From JBAVEL01 sp049587715 (GTDB lineage Bacteria > Bacteroidota > Ignavibacteria > UBA10030 > UBA6906), in the NCBI GenBank assembly GCA_049587715.1, contig JBAVEL010000037.1, forward strand, positions 41,079-105,078: a DNA stretch of 64,000 nt, given 5' to 3'. Below are positions 20,916 to 29,261 of the stretch, one piece after another (the stretch's first letter is position 1; every line of letters begins with the position of its first letter). The notes beneath the pieces are model-generated. The model saw nothing but the letters and a program-made list of their open reading frames with translations, was not told the origin of the DNA and searched no databases. The translations under genes were made by a program, and so were the position numbers.

Positions 20916-21275
20916 ATGGCCGACAGGGTCGCGGAGTTCCAGGAATTCAGAGCACGCATGAACGACCGCATCCTGGCGGTCGAGAACAGGACCATCAAGC
21001 GCTTCTTCGGAGTGGACACCCTTGCCTACGAGCCCTCGGCCCTGGATGCGCGCACCAAGGAGATGCTGGGTCTGGCCGCCTCGCTGGTTCTCCGGTGTGA
21101 CGATTGCGTGTCGTATCACATCGGGGAGTGCCGTACGCTGGGGGTCACCAACGAGGAGCTGTTCGATGTCTTCAGCGTCGCCCTGGTGGTGGGGGGGTCC
21201 ATCGTGATCCCCCACCTGCGGAGGGCGGTGGACTATCTGGACGCCTGGAACGCCCGCGCGGGGGGGAACGGGTGA
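20916..21275 (+). CDS. carboxymuconolactone decarboxylase/AhpD-like protein
   Basis: 119 residues, all helical. The active-site motif is R-C-D-D-C-V-S-Y-H (Cys61, Cys64, His68), the C-x-x-C-x3-H pattern of AhpD-type alkylhydroperoxidases, which take part in thiol-dependent peroxide reduction. The start at 20916 is preferred because GGGAGGA lies at the right distance upstream; an earlier ATG at 20883 overlaps the previous stop but lacks such a site. It sits in the DinB unit, consistent with a thiol or oxidative-stress theme. Confidence 0.88.
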   Translation: MADRVAEFQEFRARMNDRILAVENRTIKRFFGVDTLAYEPSALDARTKEMLGLAASLVLRCDDCVSYHIGECRTLGVTNEELFDVFSVALVVGGSIVIPHLRRAVDYLDAWNARAGGNG

Positions 21276-21315
21276 CGGCGGGGGCCCCGGGGGCTTCCCG
21301 GGCGAAAGGCTGCTG

Positions 21316-22209
21316 ATGGATGCCGGCCCCACCCGGCCCGCGGAGCGCAGGGCCGAGGTTCTTCTGTTTCTGGTGGCGCTTATCTGGGCCTCCAACTACC
21401 CCGTGGTGAAGTGGGGCATCCGGGGCCTCGACATCTTCATCTTCAACGCCATCCGCTTCCTGGTGGGGGCGGTCGTCGCCTGGGGCTTCTTCCGCGCCCG
21501 GGCCGTCTGGGAGCCCGTGGCGCCGAAGGACCGTCCCCGGCTCCTGGTGGCGGGGGTGGTGGGGAACGTCCTCTACCAGGTGGCCTTCATCGTGGGCATC
21601 GCCCTTACCACGGCTGGGAACGCCGCCGTGCTGATGTCCACGGCGCCCCTCTGGACGCTTCTGCTGGACGCGCGGCTCCATCGCGCCCCCGTCAGCCGCT
21701 CCATGTGGACGGGCATGGCTCTCTCCCTTGTGGGGGTGATCCTCATCGTGATCGGAAGCGGGAGGAAACTGGAGTTCGGGAGCCACGCCTTTGTGGGGGA
21801 CCTGGTGGCCCTCCTGGCGGGAGCCCTCTGGGCCCTCAACACCACACTGCAGAAACCCCTCGTGGCGCGCTACCCTTCGGCGCAGGTGACGCTGGTCATG
21901 CTTCTGGTGGGGGCCTTCGGGCTTTCCGCCATCGCCCTGGGTCCCGCCCTCGAAACCCCCTGGACCGACATACACTGGAGCCATTACGCCGCCGCGGTGG
22001 CCTCCGGGGCATTCGCCATAGGGCTGTCCAACGTCATCTGGTCCCACGGGGTGAAGCGGCTGGGGCCGGGGCGTACGGCGAACGTGGGGAACCTGATTCC
22101 GGTCCTGGCGTTTGTCATCTCGTACTTCACGCTGGACGAGGAGATCTACCCCATTCACTTCGCGGGAGCGGCCGTGACCATCCTGGGGGTGTGGCTGGCA
22201 CGAAGGTAG
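21316..22209 (+). CDS. EamA/DMT-family transporter
   Basis: 297 residues with ten predicted membrane helices, arranged as two repeats of about 140 residues, which is the EamA (drug/metabolite transporter) architecture. Typical motifs are A-L-I-W-A-S-N-Y-P-V-V-K-W near the start, R-F-L-V-G-A and, in the second half, A-L-L-A-G-A-L-W-A-L-N. Substrate cannot be predicted; relatives export amino acids, sugars or purines. The start at 21316 follows the AhpD-like gene by 40 bases without an obvious promoter, so it may be in the same unit. Confidence 0.92.
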   Translation: MDAGPTRPAERRAEVLLFLVALIWASNYPVVKWGIRGLDIFIFNAIRFLVGAVVAWGFFRARAVWEPVAPKDRPRLLVAGVVGNVLYQVAFIVGIALTTAGNAAVLMSTAPLWTLLLDARLHRAPVSRSMWTGMALSLVGVILIVIGSGRKLEFGSHAFVGDLVALLAGALWALNTTLQKPLVARYPSAQVTLVMLLVGAFGLSAIALGPALETPWTDIHWSHYAAAVASGAFAIGLSNVIWSHGVKRLGPGRTANVGNLIPVLAFVISYFTLDEEIYPIHFAGAAVTILGVWLARR

Positions 22210-22222
22210 ACCCGGGCGCGGC

Positions 22223-22843
22223 TCAGGAGAAACCCAGGTACCACACCCAGTAGAGAAGGGGAACGGCCGCCCCGATCAGGGTCAGCCACCATCCCCGCCC
22301 CGCAAGGCCGTGCCTTCCCTTCAGGACGAACAGTCCCGTTACCGCCACGAGGATGAGCGAGAAGGCGTAGAGATCCGCCAGGTAGGTCCAGATCCCCTTC
22401 GGGGCGTTCAGGTGGAGCTGGTTCATCTCGAAGAGCACCCGGCGCGGCACGGTGCTCTCCTCCATGACATGTCCCGTGGGAAGGTCCACGGAGTAGGTGA
22501 TGCCCGGATAGAAGAGCTGGATGGTGGCCGTGTCGGGCCGGAAGACGTTCCGGGGCTCCTCCGTGAGCCCGAGTTGCTCCCGGACCGCACGCACGAGCTC
22601 CGCACGGGATCCGGGTGCCGGAGGGGTGATTGTCCGGAAGCTCTTCCCGACGCTGTAGCTGGGGTTCCAGTCGGCAACGTGGTTCACGGCGATCCCCGAG
22701 ATCCCGTACACCAGGGTGAGGCCCACGATCAGGTAGCCGATGTCGCGGTGGAGGATGTTGTTCCACTTCCTCCAGGGAAAGCGCCCGTGTGGCGTCATGG
22801 GGAGGGGGCCGCTTCGGGCCCGCTCCGGGCGAGAGGGCGGCAT
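22223..22843 (-). CDS. PepSY-associated TM-helix protein
   Basis: 206 residues. After a short basic N terminus comes W-N-N-I-L-H-R-D-I-G-Y with a first helix, a roughly 110-residue periplasmic domain with I-T-P-P-A-P and Y-S-V-D-L-P-T-G, then two C-terminal helices (about 150-172 and 180-203). The layout fits the PepSY-associated membrane family seen next to iron or heme uptake and redox genes. The ATG at 22843 directly follows the TAG of the DUF4920 gene, so the two are translationally linked. A shorter start at 22798 (M-T-P-H-G-R-F) is also possible. Confidence 0.75.
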   Translation of the reverse strand: MPPSRPERARSGPLPMTPHGRFPWRKWNNILHRDIGYLIVGLTLVYGISGIAVNHVADWNPSYSVGKSFRTITPPAPGSRAELVRAVREQLGLTEEPRNVFRPDTATIQLFYPGITYSVDLPTGHVMEESTVPRRVLFEMNQLHLNAPKGIWTYLADLYAFSLILVAVTGLFVLKGRHGLAGRGWWLTLIGAAVPLLYWVWYLGFS

Positions 22844-23311
22844 CTAACGGATGACCGCTCCCTCGCCCTCGATGCGCACGACGGTCAGGGGTCCCTCCAC
22901 GCTGGAGGGGTCGAAAGTGGTGCCGTTCTCCTCCGCCCTGTGTTTTCCCTGCTCGATGAGCTCCTCCACCGTGTAGGTGGTGACGGAGACGATTCCTTCC
23001 GCGGCGGCCGTCTTCCCCCGGGCGTCCAGCGGGAAGATGATCACGCCGTCTTCCACCTTGAACCGGATCTTCTCGAAATCCCTGTCCCCTCCAATCATGA
23101 TCCAGCAGCCCCGCTTCTTGCACACATCCACCACGGGGCCCTCCACCCGCACCCGCTTTCCGTCGTACTTCTCGGGATCGGCCATGATGCTGGAGATGGG
23201 TGTGGTTGCCTTGAGCGTGAGGGGTTTGCCGTACCGTTTCTCCCCGGCGGCGGCAGCGGAACCGAGCGCCAGGATGAGCAGAGCGGCAAGTGCGGCGCGA
23301 TGGATTGTCAT
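22844..23311 (-). CDS. DUF4920 secreted protein
   Basis: 155 residues. The signal peptide M-T-I-H-R-A-A-L-A-A-L-L ends near A-A-A-G (22). The mature part has K-Y-D-G-K-R-V-R-V-E-G and the family signature V-C-K-K-R-G-C-W-M/I with two cysteines about 80 residues in, an OB-like fold usually found in periplasmic or lipid-linked proteins. The start at 23311 has GAGAGGAG seven bases upstream; longer versions from 23356 lack support. It is placed between a heme-binding-domain gene and a PepSY-type gene. The role of the family is not known; the cysteine pair may bind a metal. Confidence 0.82.
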   Translation of the reverse strand: MTIHRAALAALLILALGSAAAAGEKRYGKPLTLKATTPISSIMADPEKYDGKRVRVEGPVVDVCKKRGCWIMIGGDRDFEKIRFKVEDGVIIFPLDARGKTAAAEGIVSVTTYTVEELIEQGKHRAEENGTTFDPSSVEGPLTVVRIEGEGAVIR

Positions 23312-23360
23312 GGTCGGCTCCTCTCGATGGTTCGTGTTCGTCCCCACAAGGCGCATCCGG

Positions 23361-23831
23361 CTACTCCTTGGCGCCGGCCAGCCGGTCCTGTTCCTCCTCC
23401 GCCCAGCGGAGGATCTGTTCCTTCTCCTTGGGGGTCAGCTCCGCCGAGGGGTGCATCCACAGGTATGAAGGCAGGGGCATCCCCCCTTCCGCCACCTCGT
23501 CCCAGATGCTTCCCAGCAGCGAGATCCTTCTCATCACGGGGTAGGCATTCCACGTCGAGAAATTGAGCCGCCGCCGCCCCTCCTCCACATCCCGCGCCAC
23601 CAGCCAGGAAACGGGGGAAACGTAGGCATACCAGGGCCACACGGTGCGGTTCGAATGGCAGTCGTAGCAGGCGCGGCGCAACGCGCCGAGCTCCGCCCTG
23701 CCGATCCCTCCGCCGGAGTCCAGGCCCAGTTCCGGCGCCGTCGGCGGATTGGACATCTCGGGCCGTATGAGCTGTATGAGGAGGACGCCGGCCCCGCAGA
23801 CGACGGCGGCCGCCCGGACAAACGGCTTCAT
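23361..23831 (-). CDS. heme-binding domain protein (c-type, Haem_bd)
   Basis: 156 residues. One N-terminal helix (about 5-22) anchors or exports it. A heme c attachment motif C-Y-D-C-H (Cys55, Cys58, His59) is followed by S-N-R-T-V-W-P-W-Y-A-Y-V-S-P-V-S-W-L-V, D-V-x-E-G-R-R-R-L-N-F and a final helix A-E-L-T-P-K-E-K-E-Q-I-L-R-W; this is the Haem_bd family. A periplasmic electron carrier or sensor is likely. It begins 7 bases after the stop of the beta-helix gene and is followed by DUF4920 and PepSY-type genes on the same strand. Confidence 0.88.
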   Translation of the reverse strand: MKPFVRAAAVVCGAGVLLIQLIRPEMSNPPTAPELGLDSGGGIGRAELGALRRACYDCHSNRTVWPWYAYVSPVSWLVARDVEEGRRRLNFSTWNAYPVMRRISLLGSIWDEVAEGGMPLPSYLWMHPSAELTPKEKEQILRWAEEEQDRLAGAKE

Positions 23832-23838
23832 GGGCTGC

Positions 23839-25857
23839 CTAGTGGCCGCGCCGCCTCTCGGGTGCGGCGGGCCTCACGGCCGCCGCGCTTGCCGAGAAAT
23901 AGAACCTCCCTGCCTCGCGGGCCTTCACCCAGTAGGCGCAGCCGGGGATGAGCTCTGTCGCCTCGAAATACCCTCCGGGGCCGTAGCCGTACCAGGGACT
24001 TGTCCTCAGGTCCGGCGGCGAGGCGGGGATGCCCGCCGTATCCACGGTGTCGGAGATGGTGCCCACCAGGTTCCAGCCGGGTGAGACCAGGATGGATTCC
24101 GCATACACGGGTGATCCGCCCACCACCTCCACCGTGTCATCGGCCCACTTGCCCCAGTAGCCGGTCCCGTTTTCAAGCCTGAAGGCCGAGACGTACCCGC
24201 TGCTGCCCGCGAAACCGAAGGCATAGGGAAAAGCCGAAGAGGGAAACAGCGCCCGCATGGAGTCGTTCGGGGCCGTGACGGGGTTTGCCACCAGGTTCCA
24301 GCCCTGGAGGAGCGAAACGGGGATCCAGATGGTGCCTGCAATCACCTCGTCCGCTCCCTTGTAGGGAGAAATCGGGCTGCGCGGTTCGGCGTCGATGTCC
24401 ATGAGAACCCCGGCGATGGGCTCTCCCTGAAGGTCGGGGTTCCCGATGGACCCGCCCGTGAGGTGCAGGTCCGGCGTCCCGACAAACTCTGCGCCGTAGA
24501 AGACGGCGTTGGCCTCGCTCGGAGAGGCCGCCGTCTTGTACGTTCCCAGGTCGGTGTAGGGCAGCGTCGCCCAGACCGCATGGGTGCCCCCTCCCGCAGC
24601 GGCCCAGTGGGCGTTCCGGTCGATGTCCAGGATTCCCGCCACGCTGTCCACGGCTCCTCCCGTATGAATCACCCCCGGGGTGCCCCCCGTGCGGTCGTTC
24701 CGGAATATGTTGTTCCGGATGTTGCATGCCGCACCGGCCCCGGATGTCCTCTTCACGAGCCCCGCGGAAACCACCCTCCCCGCCGTTCCGCCCGCGTGGG
24801 TTCCGCCTATGAGGACGCTGTTGTAGCGCACGTTGGCCGTGTAGTCGTTTAAGCCGGTGAGGAGGATGCCGTAGACAGAGGCGGCATTGGCGTTGTCCTG
24901 CACCAGGGAGATGAAGTTGTTTTCAATGGTGAGGACCGATCCCGCCCCCGGACCGCTGAATGTGTGGATGGCCCGGATGGTAAGGGATGTGGAGGTGGAT
25001 GTGGCCCGGATGTCGTACACCCTGTTCCGGGTCACCGTGGCGGTGTAGGGCGTGGAGACGTTCAGGCTGATGCCCGAGGGGTTGGTGATGTTCTCGCCCA
25101 CCGCCTGGTGGATGTCGTTGGAATCCAGCGTCATCCCGTCGGTGGCCGCCTGCATCCAGACCCCCGCGTAGCCCCAGTCCTTGATGTCGGAGCCGTACAC
25201 GAGGTTCCGCCGGTTGGGGTTGGCGGCGGTGCCCTGCGATCCCACACCCGTGCGTCCCCCTTCGATCACGCAGTGGAGAATCCTGTTGTCCGAGTTCCCC
25301 GTGATATTCACGGCACAGAGCCCGAATGCAATGTTGCGGGGTCCCGCCGAGCCGGCCGTGCCGTTTATGGTGCGGACATACTGGACCGTGTTGAACGTGG
25401 CCCCGTTCAGGAAATGAATGGTGTTGGCCGAGGTCCCGCTTGTATTGGAATTCTGGATGGTGAGCTCCGATGCGGTGCCGGCGCCCCCCGGCCTTCCGTC
25501 CAGGATCACGTAATCGGCGTCGTCGAAGCTCAGGACGGCCGTGGTGAGGGCGGCGGTGATGACCTTGCCCGTCACCCCCGCCGCGGGGCGTATCGTCACC
25601 GTGTTGACATCGCTGCTCCCTCCCTTCACCCCGAGGACGATCGGGATCGTCTCGGAGGAGGCATTATAGGAAGACTGGAGTTCGATCAGGTACCTCTGGG
25701 TCAAAGGATCCGGAACGGCCGCATAGGCGGCACTGATGCTCGGATGCTGGCCCACGAGGGCTCCTCCCCCGTCGTAGAGATGGACGGAATTGGGCTGGGC
25801 GAGGGCGGCCGGCCCGGCGAGGAGAAGAAGCAGAAACAGCGCGGTACAGGTTCTCAT
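23839..25857 (-). CDS. secreted right-handed beta-helix protein with duplicated C-terminal GWN/GYW module
   Basis: 672 residues. The signal peptide ends near A-L-A-Q (22). Residues 40-410 contain parallel beta-helix features, with repeated short strands such as N-x-I and I-x-N-N around asparagine ladders (N-S-N-T-S-G, N-I-R-N-N-I-F-R-N), as in pectate-lyase-like folds. Residues 519-672 are the module shared with the subtilase at 26034 and the sortilin-like protein at 29262: G-W-N at 519, G-Y-W at 566, second G-W-N at 594, Y-W-V-K at 642, then A/P-rich linker and basic tail R-R-R-G-H. The start at 25857 has GGGAGG upstream, and the promoter at 25910-25938 gives a leader of about 50 bases. Catalysis is not established; binding or lyase activity on polysaccharide is possible. 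Confidence 0.82.
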   Translation of the reverse strand: MRTCTALFLLLLLAGPAALAQPNSVHLYDGGGALVGQHPSISAAYAAVPDPLTQRYLIELQSSYNASSETIPIVLGVKGGSSDVNTVTIRPAAGVTGKVITAALTTAVLSFDDADYVILDGRPGGAGTASELTIQNSNTSGTSANTIHFLNGATFNTVQYVRTINGTAGSAGPRNIAFGLCAVNITGNSDNRILHCVIEGGRTGVGSQGTAANPNRRNLVYGSDIKDWGYAGVWMQAATDGMTLDSNDIHQAVGENITNPSGISLNVSTPYTATVTRNRVYDIRATSTSTSLTIRAIHTFSGPGAGSVLTIENNFISLVQDNANAASVYGILLTGLNDYTANVRYNSVLIGGTHAGGTAGRVVSAGLVKRTSGAGAACNIRNNIFRNDRTGGTPGVIHTGGAVDSVAGILDIDRNAHWAAAGGGTHAVWATLPYTDLGTYKTAASPSEANAVFYGAEFVGTPDLHLTGGSIGNPDLQGEPIAGVLMDIDAEPRSPISPYKGADEVIAGTIWIPVSLLQGWNLVANPVTAPNDSMRALFPSSAFPYAFGFAGSSGYVSAFRLENGTGYWGKWADDTVEVVGGSPVYAESILVSPGWNLVGTISDTVDTAGIPASPPDLRTSPWYGYGPGGYFEATELIPGCAYWVKAREAGRFYFSASAAAVRPAAPERRRGH

Positions 25858-25909
25858 GGCACTACCTCCCGGAGGTGAGTGGAGGAAAGAAGAGGAAGGG
25901 CTCAACCCG

Positions 25910-25938
25910 AATGTAAGGCCGGGAAGCGGCAAAAGCAA
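25910..25938 (-). promoter_or_regulatory. sigma-70-type promoter for the beta-helix gene
   Basis: Minus strand: TTGCTT, 17-base spacer, TACATT, about 50 bases before the ATG at 25857. It is divergent from the subtilase promoter only 15 bases away. Confidence 0.62.
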
Positions 25939-25953
25939 CTCCCCCCGGGGCGC

Positions 25954-25982
25954 TTGACATTGGACTCTCCCTTTGGTAGAAT
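25954..25982 (+). promoter_or_regulatory. sigma-70 consensus promoter for the subtilase gene
   Basis: TTGACA (perfect), 17-base spacer, TAGAAT. One of the best -35/-10 pairs in the window. Start of transcription near 25989, about 45 bases before the ATG. Confidence 0.8.
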
Positions 25983-26033
25983 ACGCGTGCCTGCCTGCGT
26001 TCGTCGGGGCTCCACCTGTCTCGGGAGGAAGCC

Positions 26034-28697
26034 ATGCGATATCGAACCGGAATCCTGCTCTCCGTCCTCTGTCTCCCGACGGCTGTCCCGGCCCGGGCGG
26101 CCGAAACGCCTCCCCCCTTCTTCATCTATCACGGGAAACCCTTTCCCCTGGAGCTGGATCCGTCCTCTGTGGCGGTCCTCGTGGAGGGGGGCGGGACTGC
26201 GGCGGAGCTCATGGCCTCGCTCCCTCCCCTGGGCCTGAAGAGCGTTGAGCCGGGGGCGGTGGAGGGATGGTTCTTCCTGCGCCTGGCTGCTCCGCTGGAG
26301 GGAGCTTCGGGGGTGGAGGAGGCGATCGAAAGGATCGGCGCCTCCCCCGTCGTGGAGTTGGTCTCCCCCGTCTTTCTCCGCCCCCCCGACGGCTGGATGG
26401 TTCTGACGCCCGACATCCTCTTGCGCTTCCGGGAGCCGTTCAGGGCTGAAGGGGACAGGATTCTGTCGGAAGCGGCCCCCGATCTCTCCGTGGTTGTTCC
26501 AGGGTTCGGGAAGATGGCGGGGGCCTATCTGCTCCGGAGCGGGGAGCGGAACGGATTCCGGGTGCTGGCGGCGGCCAACCGGCTGGCCCTGGACCCCCGC
26601 GTGGAGTGGGCCGAGCCGGACGCCATGTTCACGGGACGCGCCGCATACACCCCCAACGACCCCGGCTTCCCGAACCTCTGGGGCATCAGGAACACCCTGC
26701 AGTTCGGAGGGATTGCAGGAATGGACATGGACGGGGACCTGGCCTGGGATTACACCTCGGGCTCCACAGGCATCAAGGTGCTGGTCATAGACACGGGAGT
26801 GCAGCAGAACCACCCCGACATCCACCAGCTTGCGGGCGCCGACATGACGGGGCAGGGGGGAGGAGGAGGACCCGTCAATGCCTGCGACAATCACGGGACG
26901 GCGGTGGCGGGATGCGTGTCCGCCACCATGGACAACAGCCTGGGCACCGTGGGTATCGCACCCGGCTCATACGTCCTCTCGGCCCGGACATTCATCTCCA
27001 ACCTTCCTGCTCCCTGCTCCGGAGGGTGGACGACCAACTCAAGCTGGACCGTGAATGCCCTCGCCTGGGGCGAATCCCTGGGATGCAGGGTAAGCAACAA
27101 CAGCAACGCCTACGACGTCCCCTCCAGCGCCATTGAGGCGAAGTATCAGGCCGCCTACGACAGCGGGATGGTGCACTTTGCCGCCGCGGGGAACAACGGA
27201 AATGCGGTGATCACATGGCCCGCCTCGCTCCCTATCGTCAACGCCGTGGCGGCTCTGGATCCCGACGGCACCCTCACCGGTTTCAGTTGCTACGGGCAGG
27301 GACTGGACTTCTCGGCCCCCGGCATCGACGTCTATACCACCGACCGGACCGGCGCCGCAGGGTACGTCTCGGGGGACTACGTGTACGTCTGGGGAACCAG
27401 CTTTGCCTCCCCCTATGCCGCAGGAGTGGCGGCCCTGGTCCTGTCGGCGTTCGGAAGCTACACCCCTTCCGATGTGGAGGCGCGCATGCAGAGGACCTGC
27501 AGGGATCTGGGAGCCGCGGGCTACGACACCAATTACGGATGGGGCTTCGTGAACGCATGGCATGGGGTGACCTCCTGGGTGACCTTCCGCGTGGACATGC
27601 GGGTGCAGATGCGCTCGGGGAGCTTCCGCCGGGATCTGGGGGATGCCGTCACGGTGCAGGGGACATTCAACTTCTGGGCCAACACCGACACCCTCACCGA
27701 TCCCGACGCCGACAGCATCTATGCCGCCACGCTCGACTTCACCTCCTACACGGGCCACCTCTACAAGTTCTGGAAGACACTGAGGGGGGCGCGCGGCGGG
27801 GAGGCCAGCAACCGGTTTCTGGATGTATGGGACGGAGACAGCACCCTTGCCGCACCCTACTTCAACAACGAGGGCCCTCCTACCCCCGCCGTGTTCGCCT
27901 GGAGCCCCTCTTTTCTCTCCTTCGGGAACGTCGTGACGGGGGACTCCCTCGCAGACAGCGTCTGGGTGAAGAACACGGGAGGCTCGGCCCTGGGTGTGAG
28001 TTCCGCTGCCTGGGACGACCCCGCCTTCCGGGTGAGCCCGGGAAGCGGCAGCGTTCCCCCGGGCGACAGCCTGCTTTTTCGGGTGTGGTTTGCACCGTCC
28101 TCTCCGGGTCCCGCCTCGGGGCATCTGGTCTTCGTGCACGATGCCGCCGGATCCCCCGATACGGTGGGAGGGGAGGGGGAGGCCATGCTTACCTTGAGCT
28201 TCCCCGTGCGGAGCGGATGGAACATCGTCTCTGTGCCGCTGAGGATGACGGACTACCGGAAGACCGTTCTCTTCCCGGCGGCATCGGGGAGCGCCTGGGG
28301 ATACTCGGGAACCTACGGGGCGGAGGACACCCTCTCCAACGGGGTGGGGTACTGGCTCAAGTTCCCTGCGGCGGGCAGTGTGGTGGATACCGGGGGGGTG
28401 CGCCTCTCCGACACGCTGGATCTTCCCGCCGGCTGGAGCATGGTGGGGACGTTGTCGGGACCCCTCGCCGCCTCCCCGGTGGTGTCGGATCCTCCGGGTT
28501 CTGTGGTGTTCCCCTTCTACGGCTTCGGGGCGTCGGGCTACGAGGAGAGCGACACGCTGCATCCCGGCCGGGGATACTGGGTCAAGCTGGGCGGCGCGGC
28601 GCGGGTTTTCCTCTCCCTCCCGTCTTCCCGGCCCCCGGGGCCGGAAGACCTCCCCGGGACGGAGGGGGTCCGGCCCCGGAAGAGCAGAACACAATAG
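26034..28697 (+). CDS. secreted subtilisin-like serine protease with CTD GWN/GYW module
   Basis: 887 residues. After the signal peptide (ends near A-R-A-A) comes a propeptide (about 28-235). The catalytic triad is Asp253 (V-L-V-I-D-T-G), His287 (D-N-H-G-T-A-V-A-G) and Ser456 (G-T-S-F-A-S-P), with the oxyanion Asn in A-A-G-N-N (387/388), so it should be active. Downstream lie a domain with Asp-rich turns (about 520-620), an ASH/HYDIN-like beta sandwich (about 627-722, F-G-N-V-V-T-G-D-S) and the shared module from 728 (G-W-N, G-Y-W, G-W-S, G-Y-W-V-K) ending in R-P-R-K-S-R-T-Q. Extracellular proteolysis is expected. A GGGAGGAA ribosome site precedes ATG 26034. Unlike most secreted proteins here it lacks an NPFN sorting domain. 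Confidence 0.94.
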   Translation: MRYRTGILLSVLCLPTAVPARAAETPPPFFIYHGKPFPLELDPSSVAVLVEGGGTAAELMASLPPLGLKSVEPGAVEGWFFLRLAAPLEGASGVEEAIERIGASPVVELVSPVFLRPPDGWMVLTPDILLRFREPFRAEGDRILSEAAPDLSVVVPGFGKMAGAYLLRSGERNGFRVLAAANRLALDPRVEWAEPDAMFTGRAAYTPNDPGFPNLWGIRNTLQFGGIAGMDMDGDLAWDYTSGSTGIKVLVIDTGVQQNHPDIHQLAGADMTGQGGGGGPVNACDNHGTAVAGCVSATMDNSLGTVGIAPGSYVLSARTFISNLPAPCSGGWTTNSSWTVNALAWGESLGCRVSNNSNAYDVPSSAIEAKYQAAYDSGMVHFAAAGNNGNAVITWPASLPIVNAVAALDPDGTLTGFSCYGQGLDFSAPGIDVYTTDRTGAAGYVSGDYVYVWGTSFASPYAAGVAALVLSAFGSYTPSDVEARMQRTCRDLGAAGYDTNYGWGFVNAWHGVTSWVTFRVDMRVQMRSGSFRRDLGDAVTVQGTFNFWANTDTLTDPDADSIYAATLDFTSYTGHLYKFWKTLRGARGGEASNRFLDVWDGDSTLAAPYFNNEGPPTPAVFAWSPSFLSFGNVVTGDSLADSVWVKNTGGSALGVSSAAWDDPAFRVSPGSGSVPPGDSLLFRVWFAPSSPGPASGHLVFVHDAAGSPDTVGGEGEAMLTLSFPVRSGWNIVSVPLRMTDYRKTVLFPAASGSAWGYSGTYGAEDTLSNGVGYWLKFPAAGSVVDTGGVRLSDTLDLPAGWSMVGTLSGPLAASPVVSDPPGSVVFPFYGFGASGYEESDTLHPGRGYWVKLGGAARVFLSLPSSRPPGPEDLPGTEGVRPRKSRTQ

Positions 28698-28705
28698 GAG
28701 ACATC

Positions 28706-29125
28706 ATGTCTTTTTCCGCACGATCCGTCCGCTACTACACGGCCACCGCGCGCGACCAGCCGGGAGAGGGATTCAAGCTTCTCTCGGGCCTCGCCGCCCA
28801 GGGGGTGAACCTCATGGCCTTCACGGCCGTCCCCACGGGAACCATGACCACCGTGCTGACCCTCTTTCCAGAGGATCCCGCCCAGCTGGAGCATGCCGCC
28901 CGCATGGCGGGTGTGGGAATGACGGGTCCGCACGGGGCCATCCTGGTGCAGGGGGATGACCGGCTGGGCGCCTTTGCCGGCATCCACGAGCGGCTCTTCC
29001 GCGCGGGGGTGAACGTCTATGCATCCAGCGGCGTCACGGACGGGAGGGGCGGGTTCGGGTATGTTCTGTACCTGAGGCCGGATGACTGTGCCCGGGCCGA
29101 AGAGGCGCTGAAGTCACCCGCGTAA
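28706..29125 (+). CDS. ACT-domain-like small protein
   Basis: 139 residues in two halves of about 65, each with the beta-alpha-beta pattern and a G-V-N-L-M/V-Y-A turn (A-Q-G-V-N-L-M-A-F, R-A-G-V-N-V-Y-A-S-S) typical of tandem ACT domains, which bind amino acids. No enzyme domain is attached, so it may be a stand-alone regulator or sensor. The ATG at 28706 follows TAGGAG by 6 bases and is 8 bases after the subtilase stop; it is probably read through from the subtilase promoter. What it senses is not known. Confidence 0.72.
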   Translation: MSFSARSVRYYTATARDQPGEGFKLLSGLAAQGVNLMAFTAVPTGTMTTVLTLFPEDPAQLEHAARMAGVGMTGPHGAILVQGDDRLGAFAGIHERLFRAGVNVYASSGVTDGRGGFGYVLYLRPDDCARAEEALKSPA

Positions 29126-29167
29126 GGACAGGACCGCTCCTTCTAAAGGCCCCCAACAATGCGGGCC

Positions 29168-29184
29168 TGGCAGCGTGATTGCAT
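29168..29184 (+). promoter_or_regulatory. sigma-54 (-24/-12) promoter upstream of the sortilin-like gene
   Basis: TGGCAGCGTGATTGCAT: GG (29169-29170) and GC (29181-29182) are separated by 10 bases; only the C of GGCAC is changed to G. Predicted start near 29194 leaves a 68-base leader before ATG 29262. Confidence 0.75.
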
Positions 29185-29261
29185 GCATACGGTTCCCCCC
29201 ATCCGGCGCCTGTCCGGGGCTTCGGGGGAACTGCTCCATGGACAAATACGGAGATACCCGC

